Shown: positions 1 to 9,306 of the stretch, piece after piece
Position numbering within the stretch: position 1 is the stretch's first letter
Layout of the letters: each line of letters begins with the position of its first letter
Origin: Rhodobacteraceae bacterium MED-G08
Lineage (GTDB): Bacteria > Pseudomonadota > Alphaproteobacteria > Rhodobacterales > Rhodobacteraceae
Assembly: GCA_002457055.1 (NCBI GenBank)
Contig: NTKT01000009.1
Location: 1-64,000, forward strand
Length of the DNA: 64,000 nt
Reading direction: 5' to 3'
The notes under the pieces: model-generated
Told to the model about the DNA's origin: nothing
Database searches by the model: none
The model's input: only the letters and a program-made list of their open reading frames with translations
Translations under genes and position numbers: made by a program

Positions 1-44
1 CGGCGTGGATCGAAAACGAGCCAGATTTTATAGAATTTAGCCAT
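1..44 (-). CDS. pufA: LH1 antenna alpha polypeptide, N-terminal fragment
   Basis: Only the first 14 codons are inside the window; the gene runs off the left edge. The peptide begins MAKFYKIWLVFDPR, the standard opening of light-harvesting 1 alpha chains (cytoplasmic amphipathic segment ahead of the single membrane helix). A strong ribosome site (GGGAGG, read on the minus strand from 59-53) lies just upstream of the ATG at 44. It follows pufB by 13 bases, so it is the next cistron of the bchCXYZ-pufQBA operon. pufL and pufM would be expected beyond position 1. The identity is firm despite the truncation. Confidence 0.93.
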   Translation of the reverse strand, partial: MAKFYKIWLVFDPR

Positions 45-57
45 AAATCAATCCTCC

Positions 58-213
58 CTAGAATGCGAACCAAGGGCGGTAGATGTAAGTTGCTATATGA
101 GCAATAATGCATGCAGTTACGAATAACCACATCCCGCTCAAATAAACAGAATGCAACTCCTGCGCCTGTTCGTCGGTTAGACCTGTAAATGACAAGTCGT
201 TTTTATCAGCCAT
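58..213 (-). CDS. pufB: LH1 antenna beta polypeptide
   Basis: Encodes the 51-residue beta chain of the core antenna that rings the reaction centre in the intracytoplasmic membrane. The start is the ATG at 213, preceded by GGAGG at about 225-221; the frame is open further upstream but that extension has no such site. The protein shows the family layout: a polar N-terminus ([16 protein letters not shown]), one membrane helix, the bacteriochlorophyll-ligating histidine in [11 protein letters not shown], and a C-terminal aromatic WFAF. It lies between pufQ and pufA, downstream of a GC-rich structured leader. Confidence 0.96.
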   Translation of the reverse strand: MADKNDLSFTGLTDEQAQELHSVYLSGMWLFVTACIIAHIATYIYRPWFAF

Positions 214-250
214 GACATTTCCTCCGGAAATAATTTGCTGACGCCACAGC

Positions 251-296
251 ACCCCTGCGGCCGGGTCCCTCTAGAGGCTGATGCCTCCTTCGGGGT
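251..296 (-). other. GC-rich structured leader between pufQ and pufB
   Basis: This stretch is much richer in G+C than its surroundings. It can fold: GAGGC at 274-278 pairs with GCCTC at 283-287 around a 4-base loop, and ACCCC at 251-255 can pair with GGGGT at 292-296 outside it. It lies in the untranslated gap between pufQ (stop at 346) and pufB (ATG at 213). In Rhodobacter, hairpins in puf mRNA set the relative stability of the antenna cistrons, so an RNA-processing or stability role is a reasonable inference. The folding was done by eye only. Confidence 0.4.
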
Positions 297-345
297 CCTG
301 TTCCACCGATACGGCAGAGCAGATATTGATCCTCAACCTCAAACA

Positions 346-606
346 TTAGGCCGAGAAAATTACTGGTGTGATCCGATCAGCCTCAGCTCTTGACCGAGCT
401 AGTGGGCCATCTACAAATATAGATTTTTTTCGGAACACCTCTGCAATCCAACTTGCTGTAGCAAATGGGATTGCGAGCATAAAAATTATACTAAAATAAA
501 TCGTAAACTCGACAGAGCGGCGTGGCTTCGCTCTAAACTTTCGAGTGGATGAAGAAACATCTGTCAATGTTCTAAGCTCCTTTCTTTTGCTTAGCACTTG
601 ATCCAT
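346..606 (-). CDS. pufQ: PufQ, bacteriochlorophyll/antenna assembly cofactor
   Basis: An 86-residue protein with a basic N-terminus ([10 protein letters not shown]), one predicted membrane helix (about residues 32-53) and a short polar tail. This matches PufQ, a small membrane protein needed for normal bacteriochlorophyll formation and antenna assembly. The ATG at 606 overlaps the last 35 bases of bchZ, so the two are translationally coupled, as in Rhodobacter. An in-frame TTG one codon earlier is less likely. PufQ sequences diverge quickly, so much of the assignment rests on position between bchZ and pufB. Confidence 0.85.
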   Translation of the reverse strand: MDQVLSKRKELRTLTDVSSSTRKFRAKPRRSVEFTIYFSIIFMLAIPFATASWIAEVFRKKSIFVDGPLARSRAEADRITPVIFSA

Positions 607-2044
607 CAAGAGCTATTACTGTTTCTACAGTCACATGGTCGTGACCAGCATTGAGGGTCGCTATTTCGACTGCATCTCGCAGTCTTTTCGCTGCCGAAAT
701 TCTTGTTAAAATCGGATGTGTTGACACTATACGGTCTAATTCTGCCTGAGCCTGAGCATCCCAAGGCAAATCTCGTTTCAGATTTGTCGGAGTAGCTTCA
801 GCCGCGTCCATATCACTGGCAAGGGGTAAAATGTGGAATAATGCATCAAATAAACCATTACATAGCTCTTGAAGTACATAGGTTGCACCAGCATATCCCA
901 TCATCGGCGTGCCAGTAGACCGTCTAATTGCAGCACCGGGAAAAGAGGCAGGTATGAAGGCAGGTTGGGGTCCATGCCCATTTTTTAACTCTGCCAAATA
1001 CATTTTTTCATTAATTGAGCCAAAAACAATCAATGGTCTTTTTTGTTCAATTAATGACCTAACCTCTTGATTGTTTGTCTTTTTACCAGCAACCCTAGCA
1101 ACTGAAAATACACAAGGAAATCCAAGGTCATTTTCCAAGTAGTTCCTGAGGCCTCGGGCGTACGTTTCATTTGCCACAATTCCAAATTCGGCTGTACCAA
1201 AAAAATCCTGTGTTACAGAACGCCATAGGTCCCATACGGGCTTTATGGTAGAGTGCTTCTCTTTTTCAATGAACGGTTCAGGATCTAATTCCAGAAGCCC
1301 CCCTAAGGATCTAAGGAATTTCGTAGTGCTATCAACTCCAATTGGCGCCTGTAAATATGGCTTACCAAGCACTTCACTTAAGCCTCGTCCGAATTCGCGG
1401 TACATACAGATATTAACATCAGCGTTTACAAGATTTCGCATTTCAGCCAGATGGGCTCCTAAGGGCATAACCATATTCACTTCAGCGCCTATTCCTTCCA
1501 CCAGACGCCGAATTTCTTGCAAGTCACTTGGCATGTTGAACGTGCCGTACATTGGCCCCAAAATATTTACCCGCGGTTTAGAGTTTTCTTCACGCTTCTT
1601 TTCCGGTGGCATTCTGCCTTTAGTCATACCGAACTCAGTAAAAATCCAAGTCATTGCACGGTCAGCTGACTCCCATTGATCTTCATCAATAGTTCGCGGT
1701 AGGAACCTCTGTATCGAAGTTCCTTGCGGGGTAACACCTCCACCAATCATTTCAGCTATTGAACCGGTGACCACAACGGCGGGCAACGCAGGATCTAAAG
1801 CACCCCAAGCCCTTTTCATGGCCCCCTCTGTACCGTCCCTTCCCAATTCTTCCTCACCGAGGCCAGTTACGACAATAGGCAGCTCATGAGGTGGCAACCC
1901 GTCAGTGTAATGAAGTACAGATGTTACTGGCAGATTTTCACAACCAACCGGACCATCAATTACTACCTGAAGACCCTTTACAGCGCAAAAGGCATATACA
2001 GCCCCCCAATATCCACCGGCACGATCATGATCCTGGATTAACAT
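572..2044 (-). CDS. bchZ: Chlorophyllide a reductase subunit Z
   Basis: A 490-residue nitrogenase-like subunit. With BchY it forms the catalytic component that receives electrons from BchX and reduces the C7-C8 double bond of chlorophyllide in bacteriochlorophyll a synthesis. The N-terminus ([16 protein letters not shown]) and [11 protein letters not shown] are typical of BchZ, the latter holding a conserved cysteine. The ATG shares its A with the bchY stop (TGATG), and the 3' end overlaps pufQ. Full length for the family. Confidence 0.97.
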   Translation of the reverse strand: MLIQDHDRAGGYWGAVYAFCAVKGLQVVIDGPVGCENLPVTSVLHYTDGLPPHELPIVVTGLGEEELGRDGTEGAMKRAWGALDPALPAVVVTGSIAEMIGGGVTPQGTSIQRFLPRTIDEDQWESADRAMTWIFTEFGMTKGRMPPEKKREENSKPRVNILGPMYGTFNMPSDLQEIRRLVEGIGAEVNMVMPLGAHLAEMRNLVNADVNICMYREFGRGLSEVLGKPYLQAPIGVDSTTKFLRSLGGLLELDPEPFIEKEKHSTIKPVWDLWRSVTQDFFGTAEFGIVANETYARGLRNYLENDLGFPCVFSVARVAGKKTNNQEVRSLIEQKRPLIVFGSINEKMYLAELKNGHGPQPAFIPASFPGAAIRRSTGTPMMGYAGATYVLQELCNGLFDALFHILPLASDMDAAEATPTNLKRDLPWDAQAQAELDRIVSTHPILTRISAAKRLRDAVEIATLNAGHDHVTVETVIALDGSSAKQKKGA

Positions 2045-3624
2045 CAGATCATCTCCTGCGCTTTGGCAGCACGAGCAGCCTTATCTAATTTTTTCTGATG
2101 CTGTGCTCGAAAGTCTGGGCGAAGATTTGGACTACCTTCCCAAACACCCGCGGTATCGTCAGAGCCAACACCTTCAAAAAAGCCTTTTAAATCGGCCATT
2201 CTTTCACGATTTGATATTGCAGCGTTGATAACTTGTGCCAAGCTTCCCGCACCGGCCGCACCCATTAAAGGTCGCGCGGATACTAAGTTTGTGAAATACA
2301 AACCAGGCCGACCTTGCTCTTTAGCATGTTGAACGACTGGAGTAGTACCTATAGCTAGATCAGGATCAAACGCATCAATTGCCGCCAGATCATCCTCCAA
2401 TGAAGCCCGGAACTTAACTACTGTTCCTTTTTCATTAAGCCACGCAGCGTCAGATGCCGACATTTCTGTTTTGGGACAAGCTGTTCCAACATATGGAACC
2501 TCTGCTCCACTATCAATAAGCAATCTAGCAACTAAAAGCTCACTTCCCTCGTACCCAGAGAGCGTGATTTTTCCGTTTATTGGATTATTTTTTAGTGCTT
2601 CTCTTATTGATGGAAGAAACATGTTTTGCGCTTTAGCCACTTGCTTAGAGGGCACTCCAAATGCTTCTCCTATGCTAGAAAGCCAATTCGCAGTTCCATC
2701 ATACCCTACTGGAGCACTTCCAACCGCTTGACGACCAGCAGCATCAAATTCTCTCAGCGTTGCTGTATAAAATGGATGGATTGCCGCAACAACTTGACAA
2801 TCCAGAGCTGCATACAACTCACGCCACTCTCTAGCAGGCAAAACAGGACCTGTCGCCAAACCTAGCGGCTCAATCATTGCTCCCAAAACCATTGGGTCTG
2901 CCGGAAACATTTCCCCCAATATAGCAATACTGGGCCTATCATTTTTACCCCCGACAGGAGCTTGAACTGGCCCAGCCTCTACTTCTTGTCGAGCAAAATT
3001 TAACATGGCGCCCGCAAGTATATCTTTAGCTTCGGCATGAGTGGGAACCCCAAAGCCCGGAACATCAATACCTATAATTCGGACACCATTTATTTCATTT
3101 GGAAGTAGTCTGAGAGGGACGCCACTAGCAGTAGGAACACACAGGTTTGTTACAACAACTGCATCGTAATGATCTGGGTCTGCAAGTTCATGAACTGCGT
3201 CACGTATATCTTCAAAAAGTTTACCTGTTACCAATGTCTCAGAGTTAAATGGAACGTAACCTACTGACCGTCTAGCACCGTAGAAGTGGCTAACAAAGCT
3301 TAACCCGTAAACGCAGCAAGCAGAGCCCGATAGAACAGTAGCGACACGACGCATTCGCAAGCCAACCCTTAATGAACCAAATGCAGGACACATCGATTGC
3401 GGCTTATCGTGCGGACCTAAAGGGTAGTCTTCCGCATATTTCTCTAAAATTTCACTATTCTGATTGTTAGCAGCGGCTTCAGCCATAGTGTTTCCAGAGT
3501 GGCAACCCAGGGATTGATCAGCTGTAAAATCGGATTGAGGCAACCCTTCTCCGGCATTCTCTGCAGGATGCCCTTTTATCACTTCAGCATCAGCAGCGGT
3601 GTCGTATGTTACTTCTTTGCTCAC
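2044..3624 (-). CDS. bchY: Chlorophyllide a reductase subunit Y
   Basis: A 526-residue partner of BchZ in the MoFe-protein-like part of chlorophyllide a oxidoreductase. Family segments include [18 protein letters not shown] with a conserved cysteine and the [20 protein letters not shown] block. The start is a GTG at 3624, one base after the bchX stop. The first 55 or so residues are poorly conserved, so an internal start cannot be excluded. It overlaps bchZ by TGATG. Fourth gene of the bchCXYZ-puf operon. Confidence 0.96.
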   Translation of the reverse strand: MSKEVTYDTAADAEVIKGHPAENAGEGLPQSDFTADQSLGCHSGNTMAEAAANNQNSEILEKYAEDYPLGPHDKPQSMCPAFGSLRVGLRMRRVATVLSGSACCVYGLSFVSHFYGARRSVGYVPFNSETLVTGKLFEDIRDAVHELADPDHYDAVVVTNLCVPTASGVPLRLLPNEINGVRIIGIDVPGFGVPTHAEAKDILAGAMLNFARQEVEAGPVQAPVGGKNDRPSIAILGEMFPADPMVLGAMIEPLGLATGPVLPAREWRELYAALDCQVVAAIHPFYTATLREFDAAGRQAVGSAPVGYDGTANWLSSIGEAFGVPSKQVAKAQNMFLPSIREALKNNPINGKITLSGYEGSELLVARLLIDSGAEVPYVGTACPKTEMSASDAAWLNEKGTVVKFRASLEDDLAAIDAFDPDLAIGTTPVVQHAKEQGRPGLYFTNLVSARPLMGAAGAGSLAQVINAAISNRERMADLKGFFEGVGSDDTAGVWEGSPNLRPDFRAQHQKKLDKAARAAKAQEMI

Positions 3625-3625
3625 T

Positions 3626-4639
3626 TCATGCCTCGTCGTACATAACCTCTAGAGACTTTTTCGGTTTGGCATTTTTGCCCCGCATATCCACATCAGTCGC
3701 TGGCACCAAGACAAAATCACCACCAGTATCTTTGCTATCAAAAAGATTAAGCAAACCGTCCTGATCTAGCGGTTTTGGCCTAACTGGCGGTGCACCTGCG
3801 ACAGCTTCTGCAAGCTGCGTAAATAAATCTCCCCACTGCCCACTGGCGGTTCCAACAATTTGGTAATTTGCAGATTTTTTTCTCAGATCATCATCTTGAG
3901 GTATCGAAGCTAATACTGGTATGTCTGCAGCTTTAGCAAATGCAGCAGCCTCTCCAGTCCCATCATCTTTGTTAATAACAAGACCGGCGACACCAACATT
4001 ACCCCCAAGCTTACGGAAATACTCAACGGCGGAGCATACATTATTTGCAACATAAAGAGACTGTAAGTCATTGGAACCGACAAGAATTACTTTCTGAGCC
4101 ATATCTCGGGCAATAGGAAGTCCAAAACCTCCACAAACTACATCGCCCAAAAAGTCTAGGAGAACATAGTCAAAATCCCAATCATGAAAACCTAACTTCT
4201 CAAGTAGTTCAAAACCATGAATTATGCCTCTTCCACCGCAACCTCTTCCAACTTCAGGACCACCAAGCTCCATGGCAAACACACCACCACGCTTGAAGCA
4301 TACATCACCAATTTTTACTTCTTCACCGGCCAGCTTCTTCTTGGTGGAAGTCTCAATAATTGTAGGACAAGCTTTACCACCAAACAACAAACTTGTTGTG
4401 TCAGATTTGGGGTCACATCCTATGAGAAGTACTCTCTTCCCCATTTCCGCCATCATGTGAGAAAGATTTGCTAGTGTGAAAGACTTTCCAATACCACCCT
4501 TGCCATAAATTGCTATGATCTGGGTATGCTTTGTGGGCTCGTTAGCCTCACCGTCAGATTGTATATCCGCAAGATCCATACTCGCCTCATCTCTGAGCCT
4601 TTGAGAATAGTCCTTCAAGTTTGGGACATCATCTTTCAT
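3626..4639 (-). CDS. bchX: Chlorophyllide a reductase iron protein, subunit X
   Basis: The NifH-like ATPase that carries a [4Fe-4S] cluster and passes electrons to BchYZ. The 337-residue protein has the P-loop GKGGIGKS at about residues 46-53. The two cluster cysteines lie in GRGCGGRG and DVVCGGFG, and the switch motif in LLDFLGD. The start is taken as the ATG at 4639, which overlaps the bchC stop as ATGA and has GGAG nine bases upstream. A longer frame from 4675 would sit wholly inside bchC. Same operon as bchY and bchZ. Confidence 0.97.
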   Translation of the reverse strand: MKDDVPNLKDYSQRLRDEASMDLADIQSDGEANEPTKHTQIIAIYGKGGIGKSFTLANLSHMMAEMGKRVLLIGCDPKSDTTSLLFGGKACPTIIETSTKKKLAGEEVKIGDVCFKRGGVFAMELGGPEVGRGCGGRGIIHGFELLEKLGFHDWDFDYVLLDFLGDVVCGGFGLPIARDMAQKVILVGSNDLQSLYVANNVCSAVEYFRKLGGNVGVAGLVINKDDGTGEAAAFAKAADIPVLASIPQDDDLRKKSANYQIVGTASGQWGDLFTQLAEAVAGAPPVRPKPLDQDGLLNLFDSKDTGGDFVLVPATDVDMRGKNAKPKKSLEVMYDEA

Positions 4640-5577
4640 TTTATATTGCTCCAATCTAGCATCATTTTGCTGCAATCAGCTGTTTCGAATGCCGTTCTGT
4701 AGGCCAAATCGGCCTCTTCAGCTGACGACCTGTGGGTAATCAATCCGTCTAAAGAAAGCGCCCCGCTCTCTACCAAGGCACGAACTGCAATAAGATCTGA
4801 TTGAGACCATTCAGCCGCTATTCTTATTTTGATTTCCTTCATAAAAGCTGGAGGAAAAGCAAAATTGATTCTTTCGCTATAGAATCCCGCGAGCACTATT
4901 TCCGCACCTTTTTGACCTCTCTGGATCCATTGATCTAAAAGATCAGAACGCCCCGACGCGTCAAAAATAGCGCGATAATTATTTCGATTGTCTGTATCCG
5001 GATGCACAACCTCGTAACCAACAGCACCATCTCTGCGAGCTGCGTCTATCTCCCAAACTGTGGGAGGCTCGCCACCTGCAGCAAGCGTAAGCCGTGCCAA
5101 CATCCGTCCGAGGACTCCATGGCCTATAATAAGATCTGGTAACCTAACTTCCATTCCAGCAATCGCGTGGCGTGCCGTTGCTGCCAACGCAAAGAGAGCG
5201 CCCTGCTCACCCAAATTTTGGTCAATTTTAATTGTTCTATCACAAGGAGTTACCAAAAGTCTTGCTGACCCACCAAAAAGTCCCAATGCGTCCGTAAATC
5301 CATTAGAGCCAGGCACAAATACATAATCACCAGGTGAAAGCGCTGCCCCTTTTTCGGCATGAATAACCTCACCCACGGCTTCATAACCAGGCACTAAAGG
5401 ATAGCCCATACCCGGAAATGGCGGCATGGTACCAGACCATAACAAACTTTCAGTACCGGTTGAAATTCCAGAATGACTTACTTGAACAACAACATCGCCG
5501 TCAGCCGGCTCCTTCAAGCCAACCGACTGGATTGAAAGTTGCTTAGCACCCTCCAACAGAACTGCCGATGTCTCCAT
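4636..5577 (-). CDS. bchC: Bacteriochlorophyllide a dehydrogenase (3-hydroxyethyl oxidation)
   Basis: A 313-residue medium-chain dehydrogenase/reductase-like enzyme that oxidises the C3 hydroxyethyl group to the acetyl group of bacteriochlorophyllide a. It has the alcohol-dehydrogenase-fold features [10 protein letters not shown] and [14 protein letters not shown] (nucleotide-binding turn). It is the first gene of the bchCXYZ-pufQBA transcript. Two PpsR-type palindromes lie in the 100 bases between it and crtF. In R. capsulatus the crtEF-bchCXYZ-puf superoperon is arranged the same way. Confidence 0.96.
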   Translation of the reverse strand: METSAVLLEGAKQLSIQSVGLKEPADGDVVVQVSHSGISTGTESLLWSGTMPPFPGMGYPLVPGYEAVGEVIHAEKGAALSPGDYVFVPGSNGFTDALGLFGGSARLLVTPCDRTIKIDQNLGEQGALFALAATARHAIAGMEVRLPDLIIGHGVLGRMLARLTLAAGGEPPTVWEIDAARRDGAVGYEVVHPDTDNRNNYRAIFDASGRSDLLDQWIQRGQKGAEIVLAGFYSERINFAFPPAFMKEIKIRIAAEWSQSDLIAVRALVESGALSLDGLITHRSSAEEADLAYRTAFETADCSKMMLDWSNIK

Positions 5578-5622
5578 CCTTTAATCCTTAACATTGAGCT
5601 GCGTTAAAGAGTCGCAACCTAG

Positions 5623-5640
5623 TGTCACTTTAACCTGACA
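5623..5640. promoter_or_regulatory. PpsR/CrtJ-type operator 1 upstream of bchC
   Basis: The sequence TGTCACTTTAACCTGACA is a TGT-N12-ACA palindrome extended to TGTCA-N8-TGACA. It lies 46 bases upstream of the bchC start. PpsR (CrtJ) represses bch, crt and puf promoters through such sites, usually in pairs; a second site follows 26 bases away centre to centre. A ppsR gene is present at 34365. Confidence 0.8.
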
Positions 5641-5648
5641 ATTTCAAG

Positions 5649-5666
5649 TGTCAATTTGTTTTGACA
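5649..5666. promoter_or_regulatory. PpsR/CrtJ-type operator 2 upstream of bchC
   Basis: TGTCAATTTGTTTTGACA is again a TGTCA-N8-TGACA palindrome, in the gap between the crtF stop and the bchC start. With the site at 5623 it forms a same-face pair suited to cooperative binding of a tetramer. It supports a regulated promoter for bchCXYZ-puf inside the superoperon. Confidence 0.8.
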
Positions 5667-5677
5667 TTTTTTATAAT

Positions 5678-6787
5678 TTAAGTTTTCCGAGCCTCTATTA
5701 CGGTTGTAATGAAGGGCCGTGCAGATTTGTGAATCTTGACATCAGAAAAGCCGGCATCCTTTATAAACCGATACACTTGGTCGGGCGATCGAGTTTTGCC
5801 TGTGCTCATCGCGAGTGTATACATCGCGAAATATACATCGCCCCACAACGTTGGCCGGTCAGCGCCAAGCATTGGCTCCGAAACTATTAAACGGCCGCCA
5901 TTACCGAGCGCACTGTAGGCTTTACCCAGTAAATCCTTAATTGTTTCATCACGATGATCATACAGTATACGAACGAGTGAAATTATATCGTATCCGGCTG
6001 GCAGCTCATCTTCCTTGAAAGATCCAATGATACAGCGATGCCCTGAGGTCTCCTTATGAGAGCCAGGCAAATCAAAAACAGCAGCATCCACCTTAGGATA
6101 GATTTTTTTTAACTCGCTGACAAAGGTGCCCTTTCCACCACCAACGTCCAAAAAGCGGCACACCGACGGTATATTTACTGCTGCCAAAGTATCAGCGGCA
6201 ACCAAATGCTGAGATTCACTCATTAAATCACTATACTTCTCCACCTCAGAGGACTTAAGGTCCATTCCACCACCAAACACATAAGGCCAAAATTTTGAAA
6301 GCTGTGTTTCCTCACCCCCTTTGAAGAAATCCACTGGATTAAGCAAATCTCGGTAAAGAATTTTGTGATGTTCTATCAGCGAGGTAACTCCTGGCAGGCC
6401 TATAAGTACCGCCCCCTTTCGCGTTAAGCGATAGGAACCCTTCCTCTCGATTACCAGCCCAATAGCCTCGCCGGCGCGGCATAAAATTTCTGAACGCTCT
6501 AAGTCAAAGCCCCAAACTGAAGATAACATCGCAGCAGAATATGGTTTGCTCGCTAATTTTTGCAGCGCTCCTGTTTGAACCCACACATAAAGGATTTGTG
6601 TCGCAACAAAGCCGGCCATAAGCTTAAAGATATCTTCACCTTCACGCTTTGCTATGCCCGAAAGAATTGGTAACTTAGCAATAATTTTATGAAATTTCCG
6701 ACTTTGGAATAAGTTATTTTTAGCCCGCATCCAAAAATAGGACTTTGGATGCTTAACGAAACCACTTTCTGGACTATCCACTACCAT
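5678..6787 (-). CDS. crtF: Demethylspheroidene / hydroxyneurosporene O-methyltransferase
   Basis: A 369-residue SAM-dependent O-methyltransferase that methylates the C1 hydroxyl of the carotenoid, giving the methoxy group of spheroidene. The SAM-binding glycine motif DVGGGKG is at residues 214-220, after an N-terminal winged-helix-like dimerisation half (residues about 50-140). The ATG at 6787 lies four bases after the crtE stop, so the two are co-transcribed. Its order (crtE-crtF-bchC) is standard for Rhodobacterales clusters. Confidence 0.95.
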   Translation of the reverse strand: MVVDSPESGFVKHPKSYFWMRAKNNLFQSRKFHKIIAKLPILSGIAKREGEDIFKLMAGFVATQILYVWVQTGALQKLASKPYSAAMLSSVWGFDLERSEILCRAGEAIGLVIERKGSYRLTRKGAVLIGLPGVTSLIEHHKILYRDLLNPVDFFKGGEETQLSKFWPYVFGGGMDLKSSEVEKYSDLMSESQHLVAADTLAAVNIPSVCRFLDVGGGKGTFVSELKKIYPKVDAAVFDLPGSHKETSGHRCIIGSFKEDELPAGYDIISLVRILYDHRDETIKDLLGKAYSALGNGGRLIVSEPMLGADRPTLWGDVYFAMYTLAMSTGKTRSPDQVYRFIKDAGFSDVKIHKSARPFITTVIEARKT

Positions 6788-6791
6788 AAAC

Positions 6792-7661
6792 TCACGCCAC
6801 TGGCTTCATATGTTCCTTGGGCAAGAGGCGGTTCGATTGTAACTTTACTATCTCTGCAAGCCTTGCCTCACCGGGGCAGGAAGGAATAGACGCAATTGCC
6901 CCGCCGAGTATATCTCTTAGTTTCTGCTTAGCACCATTAATACCATATTCGCTGACAGCATTAGGCCGTTGGTTCGTTACATCTTGGCCAGATGGCTTGC
7001 CAGTTTCGTCTTCAGAGCAAAGAACATCCAATAAATCATCAGCAACCTGAAATGCCTCCCCTATGCGAGCTCCTAACTCGAACCAAGGCTCAGGATCATG
7101 GCCAGCACTTGCCGCCCCCATCTGGGTCGCCGCTATAAATAATGCACCTGTTTTTGTCTGATGATACGCCGACAAGTCTACACTCTTTTCAGCCTCCCAT
7201 GCCTGACCAGCGCAAATACCTTTTGGAAATCCAGTGTACTTTGATAGCAATTCTATCAGTTTTGCTGCCCTTATAGCGTCGCTATTTGACGCTTTTGCTA
7301 TTACGCCGAACGCATTAGCAATCAAACTATCACCCACCAGCACAGCAGTAGACTCGCCGTATTTATTATGAACAGAGGGCTTCCCACGCCTAGTTTCCGC
7401 GTTGTCAAAGCAAGGCAAATCATCATGAACTAAACTTGCGCAATGTATCATTTCTAAAGCTGCTGCAGACGCATCAGCTAAGCTGGGATTGTCATCACCA
7501 CAGGCTACTGCTACGGAAAGCAATATCGTCGGCCGTATTCTGGCCCCACCAGGAAACACCGAGTATTGAATTGCACCATCAAGTTTCTGCGGTATAGAAA
7601 GTTTTTCATCAAAAACCCCAACACCGCGCCTGACGGCGGCCTCAATTCTCTTATCCAGCAC
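6792..7661 (-). CDS. crtE: Geranylgeranyl diphosphate synthase
   Basis: Makes GGPP, the C20 precursor of both carotenoids and the chlorophyll phytol tail. The start chosen is the GTG at 7661, with GGAGG six bases upstream (7672-7668); the frame is open to 7739 but the extension has no such signal. The 289-residue product has the first aspartate-rich motif DDLPCFD (about residues 80-86) followed by RRGKP, the VFPGGARIRP segment, and the second aspartate motif in VADDLLD. It is divergent from crtD, with PpsR-type sites between. Confidence 0.95.
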   Translation of the reverse strand: MLDKRIEAAVRRGVGVFDEKLSIPQKLDGAIQYSVFPGGARIRPTILLSVAVACGDDNPSLADASAAALEMIHCASLVHDDLPCFDNAETRRGKPSVHNKYGESTAVLVGDSLIANAFGVIAKASNSDAIRAAKLIELLSKYTGFPKGICAGQAWEAEKSVDLSAYHQTKTGALFIAATQMGAASAGHDPEPWFELGARIGEAFQVADDLLDVLCSEDETGKPSGQDVTNQRPNAVSEYGINGAKQKLRDILGGAIASIPSCPGEARLAEIVKLQSNRLLPKEHMKPVA

Positions 7662-7677
7662 AGCAATCCTCCAGTAG

Positions 7678-7695
7678 TGACAATTATTATTTACA
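7678..7695. promoter_or_regulatory. Degenerate PpsR-type half-conserved site, crtE-crtD gap
   Basis: TGACAATTATTATTTACA keeps the ACA half and the 18-base spacing but has TGA in place of TGT. It is notable only because a full site begins five bases further right. The pair would sit between the divergent crtE and crtD genes. Confidence 0.4.
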
Positions 7696-7699
7696 TATG

Positions 7700-7717
7700 T
7701 GTAAATTATACTGGACA
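7700..7717. promoter_or_regulatory. PpsR/CrtJ-type operator, crtE-crtD divergent promoter
   Basis: TGTAAATTATACTGGACA fits TGT-N12-ACA. It lies 30 bases before the crtD ATG and about 39 bases before the crtE GTG, in the only non-coding gap between the two divergent carotenoid genes. It is less symmetric in its inner bases than the bchC sites. Confidence 0.6.
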
Positions 7718-7746
7718 TATTATTTATTCGAGTCAACAATTCAATT

Positions 7747-9306
7747 ATGACCCTCCATCAGTTACCCATAGCTAATAAAGAAAGAGTTATTATTGTAGGA
7801 GCTGGTATTGGTGGCCTTGCAGCATCGCTGCGCCTGTCTCATATGGGCTATAATGTAAAGGTTTTTGAAACAGCAGAAACCGGAGGCGGCAAGCTCAGAA
7901 CAATAACAGGGCAAACTGGAGAGATTGATATAGGGCCTACAGTTCTTACACTTTTGCCAGTTTTTCAAAACCTTTTTAGGTCAGTTGGCGAAGATATTTT
8001 TGACCATATTGAGCTGGTAAGACAAAAAATTATAGCCCGACACTGGTGGCCAGACGGGGAAACTTTAGACCTCTATGACGACTTTGAATCATCACGAGAT
8101 GCAATACTCAATTTCAGTGGATCCGATTCCGCAAAAGAATTTGAGAAGTACTTTTACGATACGAGAGATTTATTTTCATGTTTTGACATCCCAGTGATGC
8201 AGAATCCAAACCCATCAATGTTAGACATGAATCGTGCCGTTCTAAATAACCCAAAAATTCTCTTTAAAATGCATCCACTGAGGACGCTAAGTAGCTTACT
8301 TAATTATAAATTTCGAGATACTCGACTGCAGCAACTATTTGGTCGATACGCTACTTATGTTGGAGGCTCACCGTTAGAGTCCCCAGCTCTTCTATCATTA
8401 ATCTGGCAAGCTGAAGCACGTGGGGTTTGGTCTGTTAAAGGCGGAATGAAAAAACTTGCACGAGTGCTCGAGAGGCTGGCCGCAGATCGTGGCGCGTCGT
8501 TTCATTACAACACCGAGGTAAAAAATTTAAATATTAAGCACGACAGAATAGTTTCCGTCACAGACAACTTAAATATAAGCCATGAGGCTGACAAGTTTAT
8601 CTTTAATGGGGACCCAAGAGCATTAGCATTAGGAAGACTTGGCCAAAAAGTGAAAAAAGCTGCTTCCAAGGAAGCTGATTGCGAAAGAAGCTTATCAGCA
8701 TACGTTTGGGGCTTTGATGCAAAGGTTTCTGGCCCAGATCTAGTCCATCACAACGTCTTTTTTTCTGATGTAACAAATTCAGAGTTTTACGACATAAAAA
8801 AGGGCAAAATGCCGGTTGATCCATCCATTTATATTTGTGCTCAGGATCGTGGTAAAAATGCACCATACCCCACTACAGAGCGCTTTGAGATAATTTTAAA
8901 CGCTCCACCAGTCTCAAAGAGAAAGTCTACTCCAGAGGATTATGAAAAATGCAAAGAAATAACATTCAAGCGGCTGGAAATGTTTGGCCTGAACTTTCAA
9001 TCAAAACTGAAAAGAGAGAACCTAACAACACCTCAGGACTTCGAGAGACTTTTTCCAGCATCGGACGGGTCACTCTACGGTCGGAGCCCTCACAGCCTGC
9101 TGGCAACTTTGAAGCGCCCGAAATGCGCGACGTCTCTTCAAAACCTATTTCTGGTGGGAGGGGGAGTACACCCCGGGGCAGGAGTTCCAATGGCAACACT
9201 TTGCGCCCAGCTGGCAGTCGAGGAGATGACAAAGGACCAAACTTCAATATCGACGTTCCCTCCAATGGCTACGCATGGTGGTACATTGACGGAATCGACC
9301 CATTAA
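7747..9306 (+). CDS. crtD: Hydroxyneurosporene / methoxyneurosporene desaturase
   Basis: A 519-residue FAD-dependent desaturase of the CrtI/CrtD family that adds the C3-C4 double bond to the hydroxylated carotenoid. It has the N-terminal dinucleotide motif VGAGIGGLAA (about residues 17-26) and the family C-terminal signature LVGGGVHPGAGVPMA. The start at 7747 has no clear ribosome site. The last hundred or so bases appear to be shared with the start of crtC in another frame. It is preceded by PpsR-type sites. Confidence 0.93.
   Translation: MTLHQLPIANKERVIIVGAGIGGLAASLRLSHMGYNVKVFETAETGGGKLRTITGQTGEIDIGPTVLTLLPVFQNLFRSVGEDIFDHIELVRQKIIARHWWPDGETLDLYDDFESSRDAILNFSGSDSAKEFEKYFYDTRDLFSCFDIPVMQNPNPSMLDMNRAVLNNPKILFKMHPLRTLSSLLNYKFRDTRLQQLFGRYATYVGGSPLESPALLSLIWQAEARGVWSVKGGMKKLARVLERLAADRGASFHYNTEVKNLNIKHDRIVSVTDNLNISHEADKFIFNGDPRALALGRLGQKVKKAASKEADCERSLSAYVWGFDAKVSGPDLVHHNVFFSDVTNSEFYDIKKGKMPVDPSIYICAQDRGKNAPYPTTERFEIILNAPPVSKRKSTPEDYEKCKEITFKRLEMFGLNFQSKLKRENLTTPQDFERLFPASDGSLYGRSPHSLLATLKRPKCATSLQNLFLVGGGVHPGAGVPMATLCAQLAVEEMTKDQTSISTFPPMATHGGTLTESTH

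Noticed and set aside
1245-1679. Open frame of 144 codons on the plus strand opposite bchZ
   Set aside because: It lies wholly antisense to a conserved gene, has no recognisable protein features and no ribosome site.
8949-9200. Long N-terminal extension of crtC
   Set aside because: The extension is the shifted-frame reading of conserved crtD sequence and looks unlike any CrtC N-terminus.
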